This document shows, in pieces, positions 22,901-37,060 of a stretch of DNA of 64,000 nucleotides. The notes under the pieces were generated by a model, which was given only the letters and a program-made list of their open reading frames with translations, was not told the DNA's origin and ran no database searches. Source of the stretch: Xiphydria camelus (taxonomy: Eukaryota; Arthropoda; Insecta; Hymenoptera; Xiphydriidae); the NCBI GenBank assembly GCA_963678675.1, contig OY783196.1, positions 31,102,827 to 31,166,826 of the forward strand, written 5' to 3'. Each line of letters begins with the position of its first letter. Position 1 is the first letter of the stretch. A program made the position numbers and the translations under genes.

Positions 22901-25900
22901 GGTTCAGACCGGGAAAAGCGAAATTACCGTCGTACATACGTGTATGGTTCGTACGGATGCGCCGCGTTACGATACTTGCATACGGCCAAATTTGTTTCTA
23001 CCCCGGTCGTAACACTCCTCGTGCAATATTAGCAGTGTAGGATTACGTTACGACTAATTGTAAGTACTACAGGCGAGTACTGCGATCGTCGTTGCGTTCT
23101 CGTCCGTCTCCGAGCGTTTACAGATGATTCCTGTGTACTGGCAAAAAATATCTGGACACAGCCGTAATAGTGACAGAGACGTGATAGAGACGTGATAGTC
23201 GCGCGATTTACGAGCACGTGGACCTCTTAACGTGGCCACCTACCGCAAAACGTTTCGAATTCTCGAAGCCGCCCGTCGGAAGACAATTACGTAAGGGCGA
23301 GGGGACTTTAACAACGCTGTTGAAAAATTAGCTCTGTTGCCAAGAAAAGTTTAGAATAATCACAGCAAATCATTATCGACATCAATTGCGCGATCTTGAT
23401 TGCAAGCTCGTACGAGTTACGGAATCGGACGATGATTATTCGCAGTTTTTGAAAAAAAGAAAACTTCCGCCGGTACGAGCGAATATGCTTGACTTGAAAT
23501 GTCGCGACGCGGAACTAACAATAAGTGGTTTAAGTAGACTCTAGGATATGCAATAGCCTGATCTAATGCATATCTGCATTAGTGCGCGATCATTAGAAAT
23601 TATAATCCTGGTCTTCGATAGTCACTAGCACTTCATAACGAACGGTTACGCGCTACGTATACTGGCAAATAAGTGTTAATTTTTTTTTACTGAAAGTAAA
23701 AGTCGGTAATATTCGATGTACGAAGAGTGGAGAAGGATTACAAGTTCTTCCATTAAAAATCAGTTTGCAAATGATCAGAAAAATTAGTTAGCACGTTAGG
23801 TAATCATTGGGGTGTACAAATCGAAAGAAGGGGCGGACAAGCGCGTATCTCCATTTCACACGTGTACTCTCGTATACGTATATTTATTCTTCCTATACAT
23901 ATATTTCGGAATTTGATTTGTTAAAATATCCATTTGACGTCTCCGAAGTGTTGAACCGAAGAAAAAACGGCTCATCGACCTCTCGGAATCGGTAGGCGAT
24001 GTACGTGTCTCGAATGGAAGGCCGTAATTAAAGTCCTCGTTTGCGCGTAATAAAACGATTTTATCGCGGTCAAATTAAAATCTTTGAATTGCAATGCTCA
24101 ACTGTGCAACGTAGCGTTCCCGCGATAAAGACCTTCCCGCGAAAGTACCGCTTTTTTTTGCGGCGAATAGCTTTTCAATGGTTTGCAGGTACGTCAAAGT
24201 GGGACTGTTACGTAAATGATTAGCATTTGCGATGTCATGCCAGAATAACAGAATCTCCGAAGCTCGCTTCGCCTTCGGGTTAAGCAAATTCTTTGGAAAT
24301 GAGGAACTACGCTAATTATGTTACTTATACATGTATGCACGCGTCATGGGTATTATCCCACCATTCAAAAATCAGCGAAAAAGCAACAGATCACGGAGCG
24401 GGACTAGTCGCGAAGAGGGATGTCATTGCAAATTTCGAAATCGAAATCGCTAGATAATAGGCGAAATTTTGATATTTTCTCATTATTTATTATTACATCT
24501 AGGATAGATGACTCTTTACTCCGATTTATCGCTTTAAGGTCATACTTGTCGATTACCAGCTGCGTTATTGGTATAAGTTGAAATCAATTTGGCCCTTAAT
24601 TATCATTATCAGAAATAATCACCAAGGGTCAAATCGAATTTAATTCGTACCACCGTTGCTTGTCTTTCAACGAAATATTCTAATAATTTCTGATTAAACG
24701 CTGAATTAAATGATAAACATTTAGCGTCTGGTTGTTAAAAGTGCTTATGTCTCTGGTAGTAAATTAATATGGCAAATTACTTGTAAAATTACTAATTAGA
24801 TGTTTCAATTCGTATTTGTTCGTTATGTTGTAACTTATTTGGCGAGTGAATACGCTTGAAGAGGAAATATTGTCAATTAATGGCCCCTTGTCGTTATAAA
24901 AAGTAGTAGAAGCGAGGGGCCAATTTTTCACTTTACAGCCGAGAGATGAGTTTTGAGCAGAAATACATTTTTCGAGAGAAACGTACAAACATAATTTGAT
25001 CAGTACATTTATTCTTAAATCAAAGTGACAACAATGGAGCAGCAAGGATCGCTCATACGAGTGAAGCATCGAAAAACGAAAATAGACGTAATTTTTATTC
25101 AAATTCTAGTAGAGGTTTAAAACTTTATTGTGTCCATAAATATGATTGGGTGTGTAAAAATAAAGTAATAAAGGTTATCACAGGCTATCGCTTTAGAGTT
25201 GGATACATTTGGTTGACGGATGAATACAGTATTCGCTAGGTTTCGACTGCTAATACTAAGACTATAGAATAGAGATAACCCTGGTATTATATGACTGGCA
25301 GTGATAGAACACTTGTATTCATGTACATACCTATAAACAAATTAATTAAGGGCATCCAATCAAAATGGCTCCTCCTCTTCAAATACACACAGGAATTTAT
25401 AAAAAAAAAATGTTAATTAATAATAAAATGACCCTCTTCTTTCGTAGTTTCTTTAAAGTTGAATAATTTTTCAAGAATTAAACTTATACGAATATAGAAA
25501 ATGCTGGAGTGTAAAGTATCGTCGCTGTTTAATGATAAAAATTGTGCCTCAAAGGAAACACTGCACCAGGAAATAATTAAATGTAACAAAGCATAGTAAC
25601 GTCATAAGAAAGAACACGATATTAACTTTTTAAATTTCTCATAAATTGTTATACAATGATATCGGTGGGTTAGCCGGTTGAAAATTGAGTGTATTTTCGT
25701 AAAGAACAACGAGCGTAACGATTAGTTTCGCTGACCGATCATTTTCGTGATGAAAGAAATAATTTATATCATAAATCTCAACGGAAATTGAATTTATTAT
25801 AGAATTATGAAAAGATGATGACATTTTGTACCTACTGTTATTGAGAACTTTTTCATAAATGAAAGTGCCATTTGACAAACGCTTTTGCCGAATAATAAAA

Positions 25901-27251
25901 TCTTCCTCGAGGTAACATCAAGAATGTATTGCATGCATAATTTTAATAAATATTACTTACGAAAGTTCACTTGCTTCGATGAATAGAAAACAAACAAATG
26001 TTTATTAGGATAAAACTTCGGAGCCACAGAGAAATAACTCCCTCCTTATGACACTGCACAGGAAACTACTGAATCTATCCACCTGCATTCACACCTAACA
26101 TTTAGCTGAATTCAGTGATGCCATAATAACCATGAAAAAAAAGTTTTACAGTCGTACGCGTAAATGCTGTCATCGATAAAAAAGTGTTTGCAAAGGATCG
26201 ACAAAAAATAATGCGTTGTGCGAATAGAAATAAAAAAGATTCGAACGAATTATTGCACTTGTGTATAACTTGATTTGAAAATTGTTCCCACTATAGCCTC
26301 CGCGTTGGTAGTCGTTGCGAAAGTGGTGACGTCACATTATGGCAGATCGTATGATGCCGATCTGACTGACAATGTGTGCGTATATAAATGCGTATGGGCA
26401 TGTACAAATCGTGGGATCGGCGATTCTACTGTTCAGAGAGGATGTACGATAATTTTAGTTATATCAAACACCTCGTAATAAAGCTACAGATACGAAATTT
26501 CAGAGCTAATAATGATTTTTCTCGTTTTCTTTTTTTTTACTAATATTGTTCGAAGTATAGGAATAATATCTTCAACACAATTAATTTCATAAATCATTTG
26601 CCAATTCAAACGTGTATATTTTTGAAAGTACTCGCATTTTTCACAGCCCTGCTTGTACTGCTTTTTTTAAAAAGCTGATTAAGAGTAAAATTGTTGGGGA
26701 TAAACAGGATGAACAGGAAATATTGAATTTTCTTATGTGAAATACATATTAAAATATTCTATAAATCTATACACATTGTACATACATCTTGGAATGCGTT
26801 GTATCGAAGACACTTCTCAAAAGGACCATTGCACGGACAACTATCTTATGTATGTGCAGAATTTCTATGTACAGGAATAGTATATACAATTGTGTATATG
26901 TGTGTAATGAGGCAATTATATTATTAAAATCTATTCTCTTATCAAATGTATATATCGATGACATAAATTTGAATATCTTACGGATATGTCATCACGCGAT
27001 CACGTTAAATATATTACTAATTTTCTGCTGCTCTATGCTACACTTTACATATTTACCAATAAAGGATACTTTTGCTTATTTCTTGTTTGTTAGACGTGTA
27101 GTGAAGTGCAATCTTTATTATTTATGTCAAAGTGTCTAAGAAAGAGCTAAAGATGAATGTGTAATACGGACGAAACTGCAAGAGATCACCTTAACATGCT
27201 ACAGCAAACAAGCTATAACAAAGTGGTTATTCTAATCGCTTACGATAGAAA
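19964..27251. other. Upstream/intronic region of ATP-citrate synthase and intergenic DNA; no further gene recognised
   Basis: About 7.3 kb between the synthase start and the 3' end of the STK16-like gene. It probably contains the synthase 5' untranslated exon(s) and promoter; the minus-strand donor at 21615 is one candidate. DNA at 20.4-23.3 kb is more CpG-rich than its flanks and includes the duplicated palindrome. From 23.3 to 27.2 kb it is A+T-rich, and open frames look random. Confidence 0.45.
20757..21255. repeat. Two direct copies of a 109-bp palindrome with repeated flanks
   Basis: Palindromic units at 20766-20874 and 21051-21159 are both 109 bp and lie 285 bp apart in the same orientation. 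Each starts CGTTAT.AGG.CGTGAAGCGC and ends with its inverted form. Each is followed by the same tail (GAATTCTATTTTTTGTCACT, then AAATACGAGGTTGACG). The interval between them holds a tandem pair of TTTCACGCACTGCGCA and a GAGGACGCCC.TGAAACCGAG segment that recurs after copy B. No coding potential seen. This is probably a mobile or satellite-like repeat of unknown family. Confidence 0.85.
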
Positions 27252-28584
27252 TCAAACTCTACTTTCTACTTTAGAAATCATATCATGCACACTCTCTATC
27301 ACACTATATATGTACGGTCTTTCCATTGGGTTGACTTTCAACATAGACATGATTAATTTTTGCATATCCTGAAACGAAAAAATTTTAATTTAGAATACGT
27401 TTCGTTAATGTTCCAGTTTATCCATAATCGACATTCAATGCGCCTCCTCACCTCGTTGTATGGTGCATTCTCTGGAAACGTGATATTTGCACTTATTACT
27501 GCCAATGCTACACTATCTCCTCTTTCATAAACTGTATCAAAAGGAGATTTAAAGTAACAAAGCGCATAAAGGATACACCCCAAAGACTGCAACAGGAATA
27601 GAAAGATAAATATGTATTCTTATCATTCAAAATTTGCAAAGATTTGTGACTTTGAGCGAAATTCATACCCAAATATCAGTTCTCTCGTCTATCATGCAGT
27701 AACTTTCCACATTGAACAACTCAGGAGCTCTGTATGGCATGGAACACCTCTCGGCTGCGACGTCTTGCAGCGCCTGGGCTGTTTGCGCTCCGCATACTTT
27801 CACTCTGGCATGCGCCACTGATCCTGAAAGATATAATTGCGAAAATAAGCTACGGAACCATATTTGTGACTTACGCCATTATAAAATTCATACTTTTCAA
27901 TGGCGGTAGACCTACCTAAATCCATTATAATAGGTGTCATCCCGTCGTCGAGTAGAATATTTGCAGTCTTCAGATCTCTATGAGCTAGAGGTTCCGGCGT
28001 CGCCTCGTGGAATATCTTGACAGCCTCGCAAATTTGTAGAAATATATCCAAAATATCTCTGACATTCATATAATCTTCGGTCTTTGCCCGTCTCTCCAAC
28101 TCATTTGCTAGTGTGCCTTTCTGAAATAGAGAGAAATTGCAATTAAATAAGCAATGTAAAAATAACATCTTTCTTATTCCTACTTACATGATAATACGGC
28201 AAGACAAGCAGCACTTCACTAGTGGCATTAACAACAGGATCAGCGGTTCCTTTATGAGCAGAATCTATACATTCTATAATGTTTGGATGTTTTACGATAC
28301 TGTGATACTCTATTTCGTTCATAGCTAATTTTTGGTCCTCTGGTCCATGACATATTATCTTTTTTATAGCATACTTTTTGTGTGTTTCAGTATCTTCCAC
28401 CAAGGACACCGTACTGAAACCTCTACAATAGATAAATTTAATATTACAATTAGAAATGAAGAAGAAAGTGGATCCGACACAAATTTGGATAGTTTTGCGC
28501 TAATTACCCTTCACCAAGATGCTCGCGTACTGTGTACTTTTTTGCGTTCACCGACACTGTTTCTTTCGAACAAATGCAACCCAT
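27252..28584 (-). CDS. STK16: Serine/threonine kinase 16-like, lipid-anchored kinase
   Basis: Six minus-strand exons join in phase: 28584-28508, 28422-28188, 28120-27916, 27823-27669, 27586-27452 and 27368-27252, giving 307 aa (human STK16 is 305). The start MGCICS is a myristoylation and palmitoylation signal, which in the family targets the Golgi and membranes. Kinase features in order: glycine loop LGEGGFSTV, ATP lysine in YAIKK, catalytic loop LAHRDLKTANILLDD, DLG in place of DFG (normal for this NAK-family kinase), the activation segment insert AQTAQALQDVAAERC, YRAPELF and the DERTDIWSLGC block. STK16 autophosphorylates and acts in secretion and Golgi/actin organisation. The gene lies head to head with EXOC4, about 520 bp apart. 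Confidence 0.96.
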
Positions 28585-29101
28585 TTTTAAAATCAAACTT
28601 AAACCAAGGCTATTCATTTTTATTTAATGACGCATTCTAACTAAACGTCTAAACAAAACCAGAAAACTTTGAATTTCTGAATTTTGACGAAGGAATTGTC
28701 ATCTTATCTGGCACGTCATCCGTCAGTCAAAGGTAAGGTTAGGTCAGCAGGTACCTCCACACATGCTCAAGAGGTGCATCCGTCCTGTGGGCGAGAGTGG
28801 ACGTCTTTTATATTTTTTCGAAAAGTAATGTCTCTTTTGAATTGAAAAAATTGGTCCGTTTTGTATATTAAAAAAAGCACGAATGGATATTCTTACTTTT
28901 CTTTTACCTGGTAGGTAGGTATAGGCATTGAGAATACGAAATTTCTTCGCGTATCATCGGTTGAACAAGAAGAAATTATGAAATATTTTCTCAACTGCAC
29001 TCTGTGGCACTCTGTCGATAATCCAGTGCACCGCCCACTTTTCTTTGGAACTTGACGTTTCATCTGATATTTGCTTTGGTTTTCTGTTTATCAAAATACA
29101 A
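28585..29101. promoter_or_regulatory. Compact shared 5' region of the STK16-like and EXOC4 genes
   Basis: Start codons of two divergent genes are 517 bp apart, so both promoters must lie here or share it. No TATA box is obvious on either strand, as expected for housekeeping genes. A GGTTAGGTCAGCAGG segment at about 28737 is of unknown meaning. Confidence 0.55.
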
Positions 29102-32100
29102 ATGACTACACTACCACCGGTAAAACCCCCCCGGGGAATCAAACACACCAAAGAAACTGTAAGTATAAATCTGAGCGATCTCGGGAGATTTCAATTGGAA
29201 TTGAGAATTTCGATTATAAAAAGTATTTTTATTGCAAGGTTAGGAATGACCCAGTGCAGTAATGTGGGATCGTTATTTCATCCTTAACAGAAAAATGAAG
29301 AGTTTCTTGGCATTTTTTTGCTGGCACGATTCTTTTATTATTCATCCGAAAATTGTAACTTATTATTTGTAATCTAGAAATCATGTATTCGTAGAAAATA
29401 AATTTTTCAAAGGAGAGAAACAATTGTAATTATTAGCACTTTATACGTTTGTACGTTATAGCTTTAAAGTTAATAAATATGTATTGCCGACATTCAAGTA
29501 TTCTTGGAACCTGTAATTAACTTTGTCAAGTATTTTAATTTATGGTCAACGAGTATAGCTTTGGTAGGACTTTTTTTTTCATAGAAATATTGGAAACTTG
29601 AAACTCTTCTCTACATACAGCCATTTTACTTAGAAGGGTTCTTTTTCAGAGTGGTTTATTAATGTCAGTCATAAGAGCTCTCTCAGCCAGTGAAACAAAC
29701 GAGCAAAGGGAAGTCGAAAAAGCCAAACTTGAAAAAGAGTACAAGCGAAGCGACCAACGTCTCGATGAATTGGTATCCCTTCATGAAAGAGACCTTACTG
29801 AGGTCATGAAAGTAAGGAATTCTCGATCTGGATAGAACCAGTTGTTTGCTTGCTAATATCTTAAATGTACTTTAGAATAACTAGCCTAATGGCCAGTCTA
29901 ATATTTGGTAAAATCTTTATTTCCTTTGTTACAAAAAATAGATATTTAGTACCTTATCTGAAAGGGTGACGGCATCACGAGAGAAGATTCACGCCGTGAA
30001 AGAGAATTTGAACGCGTGTAAACAACTTCTAAGATGCAGAAGAGATGAGCTAATGAAACTGTGGTTGGAGGGTATCGAACATAAGCATGTTTTACGACTG
30101 TTAGATGAAATGTAAGTGAAAGTAACGATCCAATTCAGATCTAACTCCTCAAGAAAATGTATTATTTTATGGAAATTAATGTAAATGACTTAAAATATGT
30201 ATTACATTTTTTAGAGATCAATTGCGAGATGTTCCCTCCCGCTTGAATCACTACCTCAATAAGAAACTTTACCTCCACGCGACGCAATTGCTGGTATCTG
30301 CTTTGACTATGGGAGAATCCTTGGAAGGAGTTGAAGCCTTGCGAGAAGTACGAACAGAACTTGAAGCTAAAAAGGAACAGTTGCATGTTAAATTGATGGA
30401 GGAGCTAAGTAAACACTTATACATCGAGTCGACGCGAGATGTTATTCTCAGAAGGCAAGGCTCCAGTAGAGATTTCCAACGAGGAAATGAGTCCCGAAAT
30501 TCCAGAGGAACCAAAGTGCGACGAGCGTTACTCGATGTAATGTCTGCTTATCCACAGGGACAAGCACCAAGGTGAATGCGCGCATATTAGTAATATCTTC
30601 TTACTTGTAATGTAGTTTATATATCTTTAAAATCGCACTTGGTCTCTGATGTTTTATAGCCGCCGGACTTCTCTCGTCAATGTGTAAGTGGCAATTACTG
30701 TAATTCCCAATCTGCATGCATTGATTGCCAAGATTATCAATAATCTATGTCATTAAATCGTCTTAGTAATAACAATCTTTGCAAAGAATTTGAACACCCA
30801 AAAGATATTTCTGGGATAGATAGGGAAGATTTGTGCCATATGTGAATGATTTTTCCATCGATCATTACCGGTTTAAGTTGACGGATTTGCCGAGAAATGA
30901 GTGCGTTCTTTTATTTACATTATGTGAAACGCCTTCTCTCTAGGGGAGCAGGTAATACAAATCTAGAGGATTTAAGTAATATCGTCGAAGATGAAGATTC
31001 CTCCAATCCAGAGGAGAACGCAGAACATTTCCTCGCAATTATAATCGAGTGCCTTGCTTTGCTCAAAAAAATACCTGAGGCTGTGGAGGTATGATTTATT
31101 ATCATCTATTTCGTTATTATTGCTGTTAAATCGAAGTTTGTTTTATAAAAGAAAAATTACACCTTCAGGCAATAAAAGTACAAATGCAAGATGAGCTATT
31201 AAATATAATAGCGCGAACTACGAAGCAAATAATAGAATCTGCCGATAATAACCAATTGCTCGCGAAAAAAGCAACAACTTCCGATGTTACGGAAATAGCC
31301 GTAACCAGCAACAACAGTTTAGGAAATCAGCGTTTGCTTGACTTACTGCAGACGGTTTTCGAACAGTTCCGTTTAGTAGCGACCGCTCACACTACGGCAT
31401 TACGCAGCTTTACGTACGTTGTCAAGAGGTATAATTTAGATGTTCGTTTGTACGAAATGCCCGAGGTTTGGAGCAAGGTTCAAGCAGTTGTAAGTTGAAA
31501 TTTTTATTGGAACAAAACGATCTACGAGTATCATCCAAGTTCAATTATTCCGAAACCTTCGTGCAATCAAATGCATTTATAATTGCAGCTTCAATTATTG
31601 TTAACGGATTATCTGGACATTCAAAATATGGTAGATGATCCGTTCCAAACTCCTGCAATTCTGAGTGAACCGACTAGCGATATTAATACCTTCTTTGCCC
31701 GACGAAAACCACAACGACAAAAGAACAGTCGACTTTTTAAATTCGATTCTTCGTCGCATCCTACGACGCTTAATAGCTACCTCAAGGAGCACATATACAA
31801 AAGCTTTGCTTTGATGGTTAGTATTGGAAAATTGGAAATAAAACGTGTTCCCTCATCTTCTGTGCATTTATCTGTATGTGTTGAGCAACAAGTTCCAAAC
31901 GAATGTCGCGTTACGTTTCATTTTAGGAAAACGGTCAATCGATGACTGCGGATAAGAAGCTCGTCTGCGAACCTGATCCTAAAAATATAACTTTTATATT
32001 TAGGCCCATGATGCAATTTATCGATGAAATCGAACGAGCTTTGGGGTGCACTTCTGGGTAAGCAATGAGAAGAGATCTTCAATGAATGGAATGTTCAATT

Positions 32101-33776
32101 CAATTTACTCGGGCTTGTAATATATGTTCCGAGTATCATGTAAAAGATATTTCTGCTCTTTTTAGAAATCCATGCACACTCAATTCATTTATCGCTGATT
32201 ACGTAAAGGAAGTGTATTTGGGAAGACACCACGTATTAGTAGCAACGACGATCGATGCAGCGACTAAAGGCGCAGACGCATGGCGTGCCACTACTTCACC
32301 CGAGCTGATGAAAGAGTTAGAATTGCCAAGACCACTTTTGCAGGTGAGTTTTGAAAATACTTAGATCGTCCCGTGCGCGTTTAAATTAAAAGCGTTGCAA
32401 TCGGTAAAGTTCCTGCTTATTTTAGAGCACTGTACAAGTACAGCAATGCGTGAATGAATTGCGTTCACTTATGATTGCACTACCATTTCAAGGCGAACAT
32501 TTTTGTACACTCGCACTCAATGTCCTCCACAATTATCGAGAAACCTGTCAGGCTGCGTACCGAGGTATCGTGCAGCCAGACAGCGAGGATAAGAGAATAT
32601 GCTCTGCCGCGTGGCTCAAGGATGACGACATCAGCAGATTTATCAAGTAAATCCCGTCATGTCAAACTATAGATTAATCTTTTTGTATGATTAGATGTAG
32701 AAAAATTCGATCGTCCTTTTCCTATTCCGTAGATCACTACCTAATTGGATAAATTTGAAGAGCGATACGCACCTACAGCGCGGCGGCGCCGGACGTCGTT
32801 CTATGCGACGGCAAGAGACGCAGGAGGAAGAAAGTCCCGAAGAAGTGCGTCAGCGCAATTTGAGGGAGGCTGAAATTTTGGCTAGCAATTTGGGCGAAGG
32901 AGGCATCAATGCGCACGAGATTCTCTCGGATGTTGGTCAATTGAGATGTTTGGCACTTCTGCAGGAGAGTATGGAATGGTTCGCGTTATCGATACGATCT
33001 TTGATCTTCGAACTGCGTCAAGCGAGCGCTAAAGGGGAAGGTCAATTTCTCTTACCACCCGTGTCGGATTCGCTCGTCGAGTCCCTGCAGCAAGTTGCCG
33101 ACGAGTTTGACGAGCTCGCCAATACGTGTATCCTCGTTTTGCACTTGGAGGTTCGGGTACAATGCTTCCATTATCTGTTGCCACGCGGGGAATACAGCCA
33201 TTTGTGCAGTGGCGCGAGAGATCCTCAGGAAGCCGATCCACGAGTCGAGGAATTGAGCAGAGTTTTGCAACACATCGACGAAGCGTTGCAGACGACTCTT
33301 CACGTGAAGAAAACGAAGGTAAGAAGTTATTCTAGTTCGGTTTTTCAGTCTCCACTATTTTCACGATCCTCTTTGTAATTATTCTTGGTGTCCCCTTTCT
33401 TTTTCAGTATATCTTCGAAGGGCTCGGCCACTTGATAGCGAAGATACTTATTACCTCCGCACAATTCATCGAAAAGATAGACGACGGCAGAATACAGAGA
33501 ATGTGCCGGAACGTGTTTACACTCCAGCAGACTTTAACGAATATAACCATGACGCGGGAATTAGCTCTGGATTACGCGCGACAGTACTTCGAATTATTCT
33601 ATCAATCACCCGAGGAGATTCTAAATGGTGTTCTCGAGAACGGACCTCAATTTTCAGAGCTCGAGTACATGAACGCCTTCCAATTGATCGCGAGGAGTCA
33701 ACAGGAGTACGCGTCTGTCAATAAGCACCTCGAGAAACTGTCGGAAATATTGGGCGAGGTTGGCGTTACCGTGTAA
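29102..33776 (+). CDS. EXOC4: Exocyst complex component 4 (Sec8)
   Basis: Thirteen coding exons join in phase: 29102-29158, 29650-29811, 29942-30111, 30215-30571, 30660-30683, 30944-31088, 31169-31489, 31589-31816, 31927-32057, 32166-32343, 32426-32646, 32733-33318 and 33408-33776. They encode 982 aa, near the 974 aa of human EXOC4. The N-terminal coiled coil carries the family signature ([45 protein letters not shown]), followed by a long helical body without catalytic residues. Sec8 is a core rod of the eight-subunit exocyst that tethers secretory vesicles to the plasma membrane. The start follows an A-rich context (ACAAATGAC). Exon 5 is only 24 bp and in frame, so it can be skipped without shifting the frame. 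Confidence 0.97.
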
Positions 33777-36440
33777 CGTACGACGCGATTGATTCCCATT
33801 GATCTCGCGTCTTGTTCACTTGTAAAGATGTAAAGTTATATCGTACAATTCCGATATAGTTCATCGATATTTTCATACCCCTGATAGAGTTTGATGCAAC
33901 TTGCATAATATGAGATACGTTTACTTGGATCGACTCGTTGTTTTTCATAGTGGCGGTTTACTCCTAAAAAAAATATGCCATCGCACATGACTTTATTCAT
34001 CGAATGCTTGGTTTAAACGAGCAAAAGTTTAAATAATGCATCAGACCAAACGATGACCGATTTTGTATAATACCCCGAATCACACACAGACGCTTCTACA
34101 TCTATATGATAATATGCAAATACTAGTAGATATAATGGTAACTAATAATCAAACACGTTTATATTAGCTAATTGTAGATTGAACTAAGTATAGAAACCGG
34201 TATATATACAAGATAGCGCTGAAGAATAAGTGGTCACTCTCCTTACTACTTGCTTTTCAGCCACCCTGTATACATATATTGGTATACACGCATATACTTA
34301 TGGGGGGCAATAAATGTAAATTACAAACGTTCTAAGCACGCCTTCTACTGAAGCTCGGTCTATTAATTGGCGTTTGTTTTCGCCCCTTGAAACGCTCACT
34401 GTCATCGTTGACTCGTTTTCGGTGCAGTACTGTTCGCCGTTTTGTCTTGCAGAATAATAGTACTCGTGCATACTTCATACTATGCTGATCGTACGATGTC
34501 TGATCGTACAGGATCTTGTAGCGTTTTTTTTCTTTCGATTTATTTATGACACTGTAACCCTTTTCCTATACTCGCACGTAAAGCTCGCGGGAAAAACGCA
34601 CGTCGGGCTTACTCTTTAAACGAGTTGTTCGATAAATAGTACGATTTTGAGCCTGAAACGTAGGCGCGGAATGGTGATAAAATTCCGAAAAGGTCACATT
34701 TGTAAAGAGGCTAGCGTACTTTGCATCCGACGTGCGTAATCGAGAATGTGCTACTTTGAAAGTGTAGTGTAGTGTGTACAAAATAAAAGATTTTTTACAA
34801 AAGAAAAATGCCTTTTCATATCCCCTCATTTTGTACGACGCAGTTTTAAACGGCCGTCTAATTCACATGGACATACCTATATTATATAGGTCACATGGAC
34901 ATACCTATACATATGTATAGGTATACATATGTATGCACGTAAAATTCAGATATTATCTTCAACTATCAACGTTTTCTGAGTTTACTCTATCTCGCCTGCT
35001 CGGGAATTAATGTTTGATTTGCTAGAGTGTAATCAAGAGAGAGAGAGTGTTCCTACTTTGCTACCGATCATTCGCACAAGCGCGAATATCGCTCTTCGAG
35101 ATGCTATTTGTTTAGGATAGTAAAGATCATTGGAAGCAATTCCTGCGTATTTTCAAATGGCCGGTAATGAATGTACCTGAAATGATCTATCCATGAAGGG
35201 TACGACGATTTTTTGTTTAATTCTCAATGCCAATTAAATTCGTTTTATCGAATTATAATTGTTAACTACACAACGAGTTTCGACGACTCTCGACGATATT
35301 TTCGTTTATACGGTAGAATTTTGTTTGCAAGAGCATCCAAGGGGGATCGTCGGATTTCTCGAAGGAATATGGGTAGATCAAAGTGCTCCACGGAATGTTA
35401 CTTTATACACGTACCTCATTATCGATAAACGGAACCACCTCCACCGCAATCCGCAATCCTCTTGTGGATTATGTTCGTGCGTGCTGGATACACACACAAA
35501 TTCTTCTCGTATTGTCCGATTTATCTTCGGAAAGCATTGTAGTCGGGTTCCTCGGAACTGGTCCGATACGCGGAGCAGTCTGTAGGAGACGTCAAAGCGA
35601 TATTTCCAGAAAGCTATTCAGCGTAGACCGCGCGGTTTTCAATCATGCACTGAGAAGAAAAAGTTCTACGGAACTGCGGACGGTCATGCGTGTACAGTCA
35701 AATCCCCGGGGGGGGAACGCATCGGGGGTCGATCGTTTAAAGACGGAAGACATTTGGTCTCGTAAAGGCTGTATTTAATAATTTACTTGAGTTAATGCAA
35801 AAAGGAAAGAGATGTGCGTCAGAAATTTCACTTGGAAAAACTTCTTGGAAACTCGTTAAATAGGTAATACAGTTTTTTTCGCGTACCCACTCGTCCATTA
35901 TACCATGCAAATTTAAGGAAGCGAGATTTTCAGGGTGTGCGAATCTCTGCGAAAACGAGAAGTGACAATCTTGACACGCTTTTGATTAGCCTCACGCTTT
36001 ATTCGGTTATTGTATAGTATAATTTTGTAGAACTATGCGGTAATTTTGAAACGTCAAATTTATCATCTATGAGTACCTACTACATGGGAATCAATTCGAA
36101 TTTAAACCGTGCCACTGTTACTCACATCCGATTATTGATATATTCCGATAGGCGCGGAAATATTACAGCAATGATTAGAAATATTAAACATATTCGGCAA
36201 TTTTAAGAATCTATTATAGATGTTAATATTTAGAGCGATTAAGCGGGCACAGAAAAAAAAATTGTACAATAGGCATCGGCGCGATTGCATCTGGCTACTG
36301 AATAAAGAAGGAAGTATTAAAAAAAAGTAAAAACCGCCGACAGCTCGCCATCCCCACTGCGCGGAATAATCTTCCATCTGAAAATGTAGATTTGCAAAGA
36401 GCGGTAAGCGGGGGTTGGTGGCATGGATCAGAGGGCAGAC
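33777..36440. other. EXOC4 3' untranslated region and intergenic DNA, no gene recognised
   Basis: AATAAA at 34309-34314 is the best candidate polyadenylation signal for EXOC4. At 34862-34935 a CACATGGACATACCTAT segment is repeated twice among ATATGTAT palindromes. Open frames at 35.2-35.8 kb have no domain and no clear splice sites. Nothing else seen. Confidence 0.5.
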
Positions 36441-36446
36441 GAGAGG

Positions 36447-36480
36447 TATATAAGCCGAAGGATTCCTCATCCTGGTCAGA
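36447..36480 (+). promoter_or_regulatory. TATA-Inr core promoter of the neuropeptide gene
   Basis: TATATAAG at 36447-36454 is followed 29 bases later by GGTCAGAC, a good arthropod initiator (TCA at 36476-36478). The predicted 5' untranslated exon runs to a donor CACAG|GTATAT at 36543-36545 and would splice to the acceptor at 37019. The spacing and the location just upstream of a peptide-hormone gene make this persuasive. Confidence 0.7.
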
Positions 36481-37060
36481 CGAAAATTCACTCGCAATAC
36501 ATCCGGATCGGATTCCTTCTCATCGTATCTCCTCGATATTCACAGGTATATATCTAAGTATACATCGTTCGGATGCATTTTAATACGAATAAAAACTAAT
36601 TTATCATCGTTTTAATAAAAGGGATTAAAAAAATTAAGAGATCTCCTTTACTTTAAATATCCCCGGGCTTTTATATTTGATAGTGAAAACTAGGAATTCA
36701 CTATTAAAATTATTTTCTTTTTCTGGAATTACTTTAGCTCTAATTACGATTTCATTTTACATTCATGTATATTCATCTTCATTTCTAATTGGTATTATAT
36801 TTTATACGGATGACCGATCACAAATTATTGTACCATGCCTATATGTAGATTAGCGGTGATGCTTCGATATACATCCGCAGTTGTCGATCTTCTCTCCGAG
36901 GAAGTCGCTATTTTCTAAGCGAGCGACGTCATACAAAATTGGGTCATACATGTTTTTAGACTGTTCAACTTCGGAATAATATATTTAGGACGTATGTATT
37001 CCCATAAGTTTTTTTACAGAAACCGGTAGGACAACGAGCCAACGACCCACCCTCCAAATT

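Noticed and set aside
28730..28755. GGTTAGGTCAG resembling insect telomeric TTAGG repeats
   Set aside because: Only one and a half units; not a telomeric array.
35213..35778. Overlapping open frames after EXOC4
   Set aside because: Three frames overlap, none has a domain or a convincing splice site, and composition is mixed; treated as intergenic.
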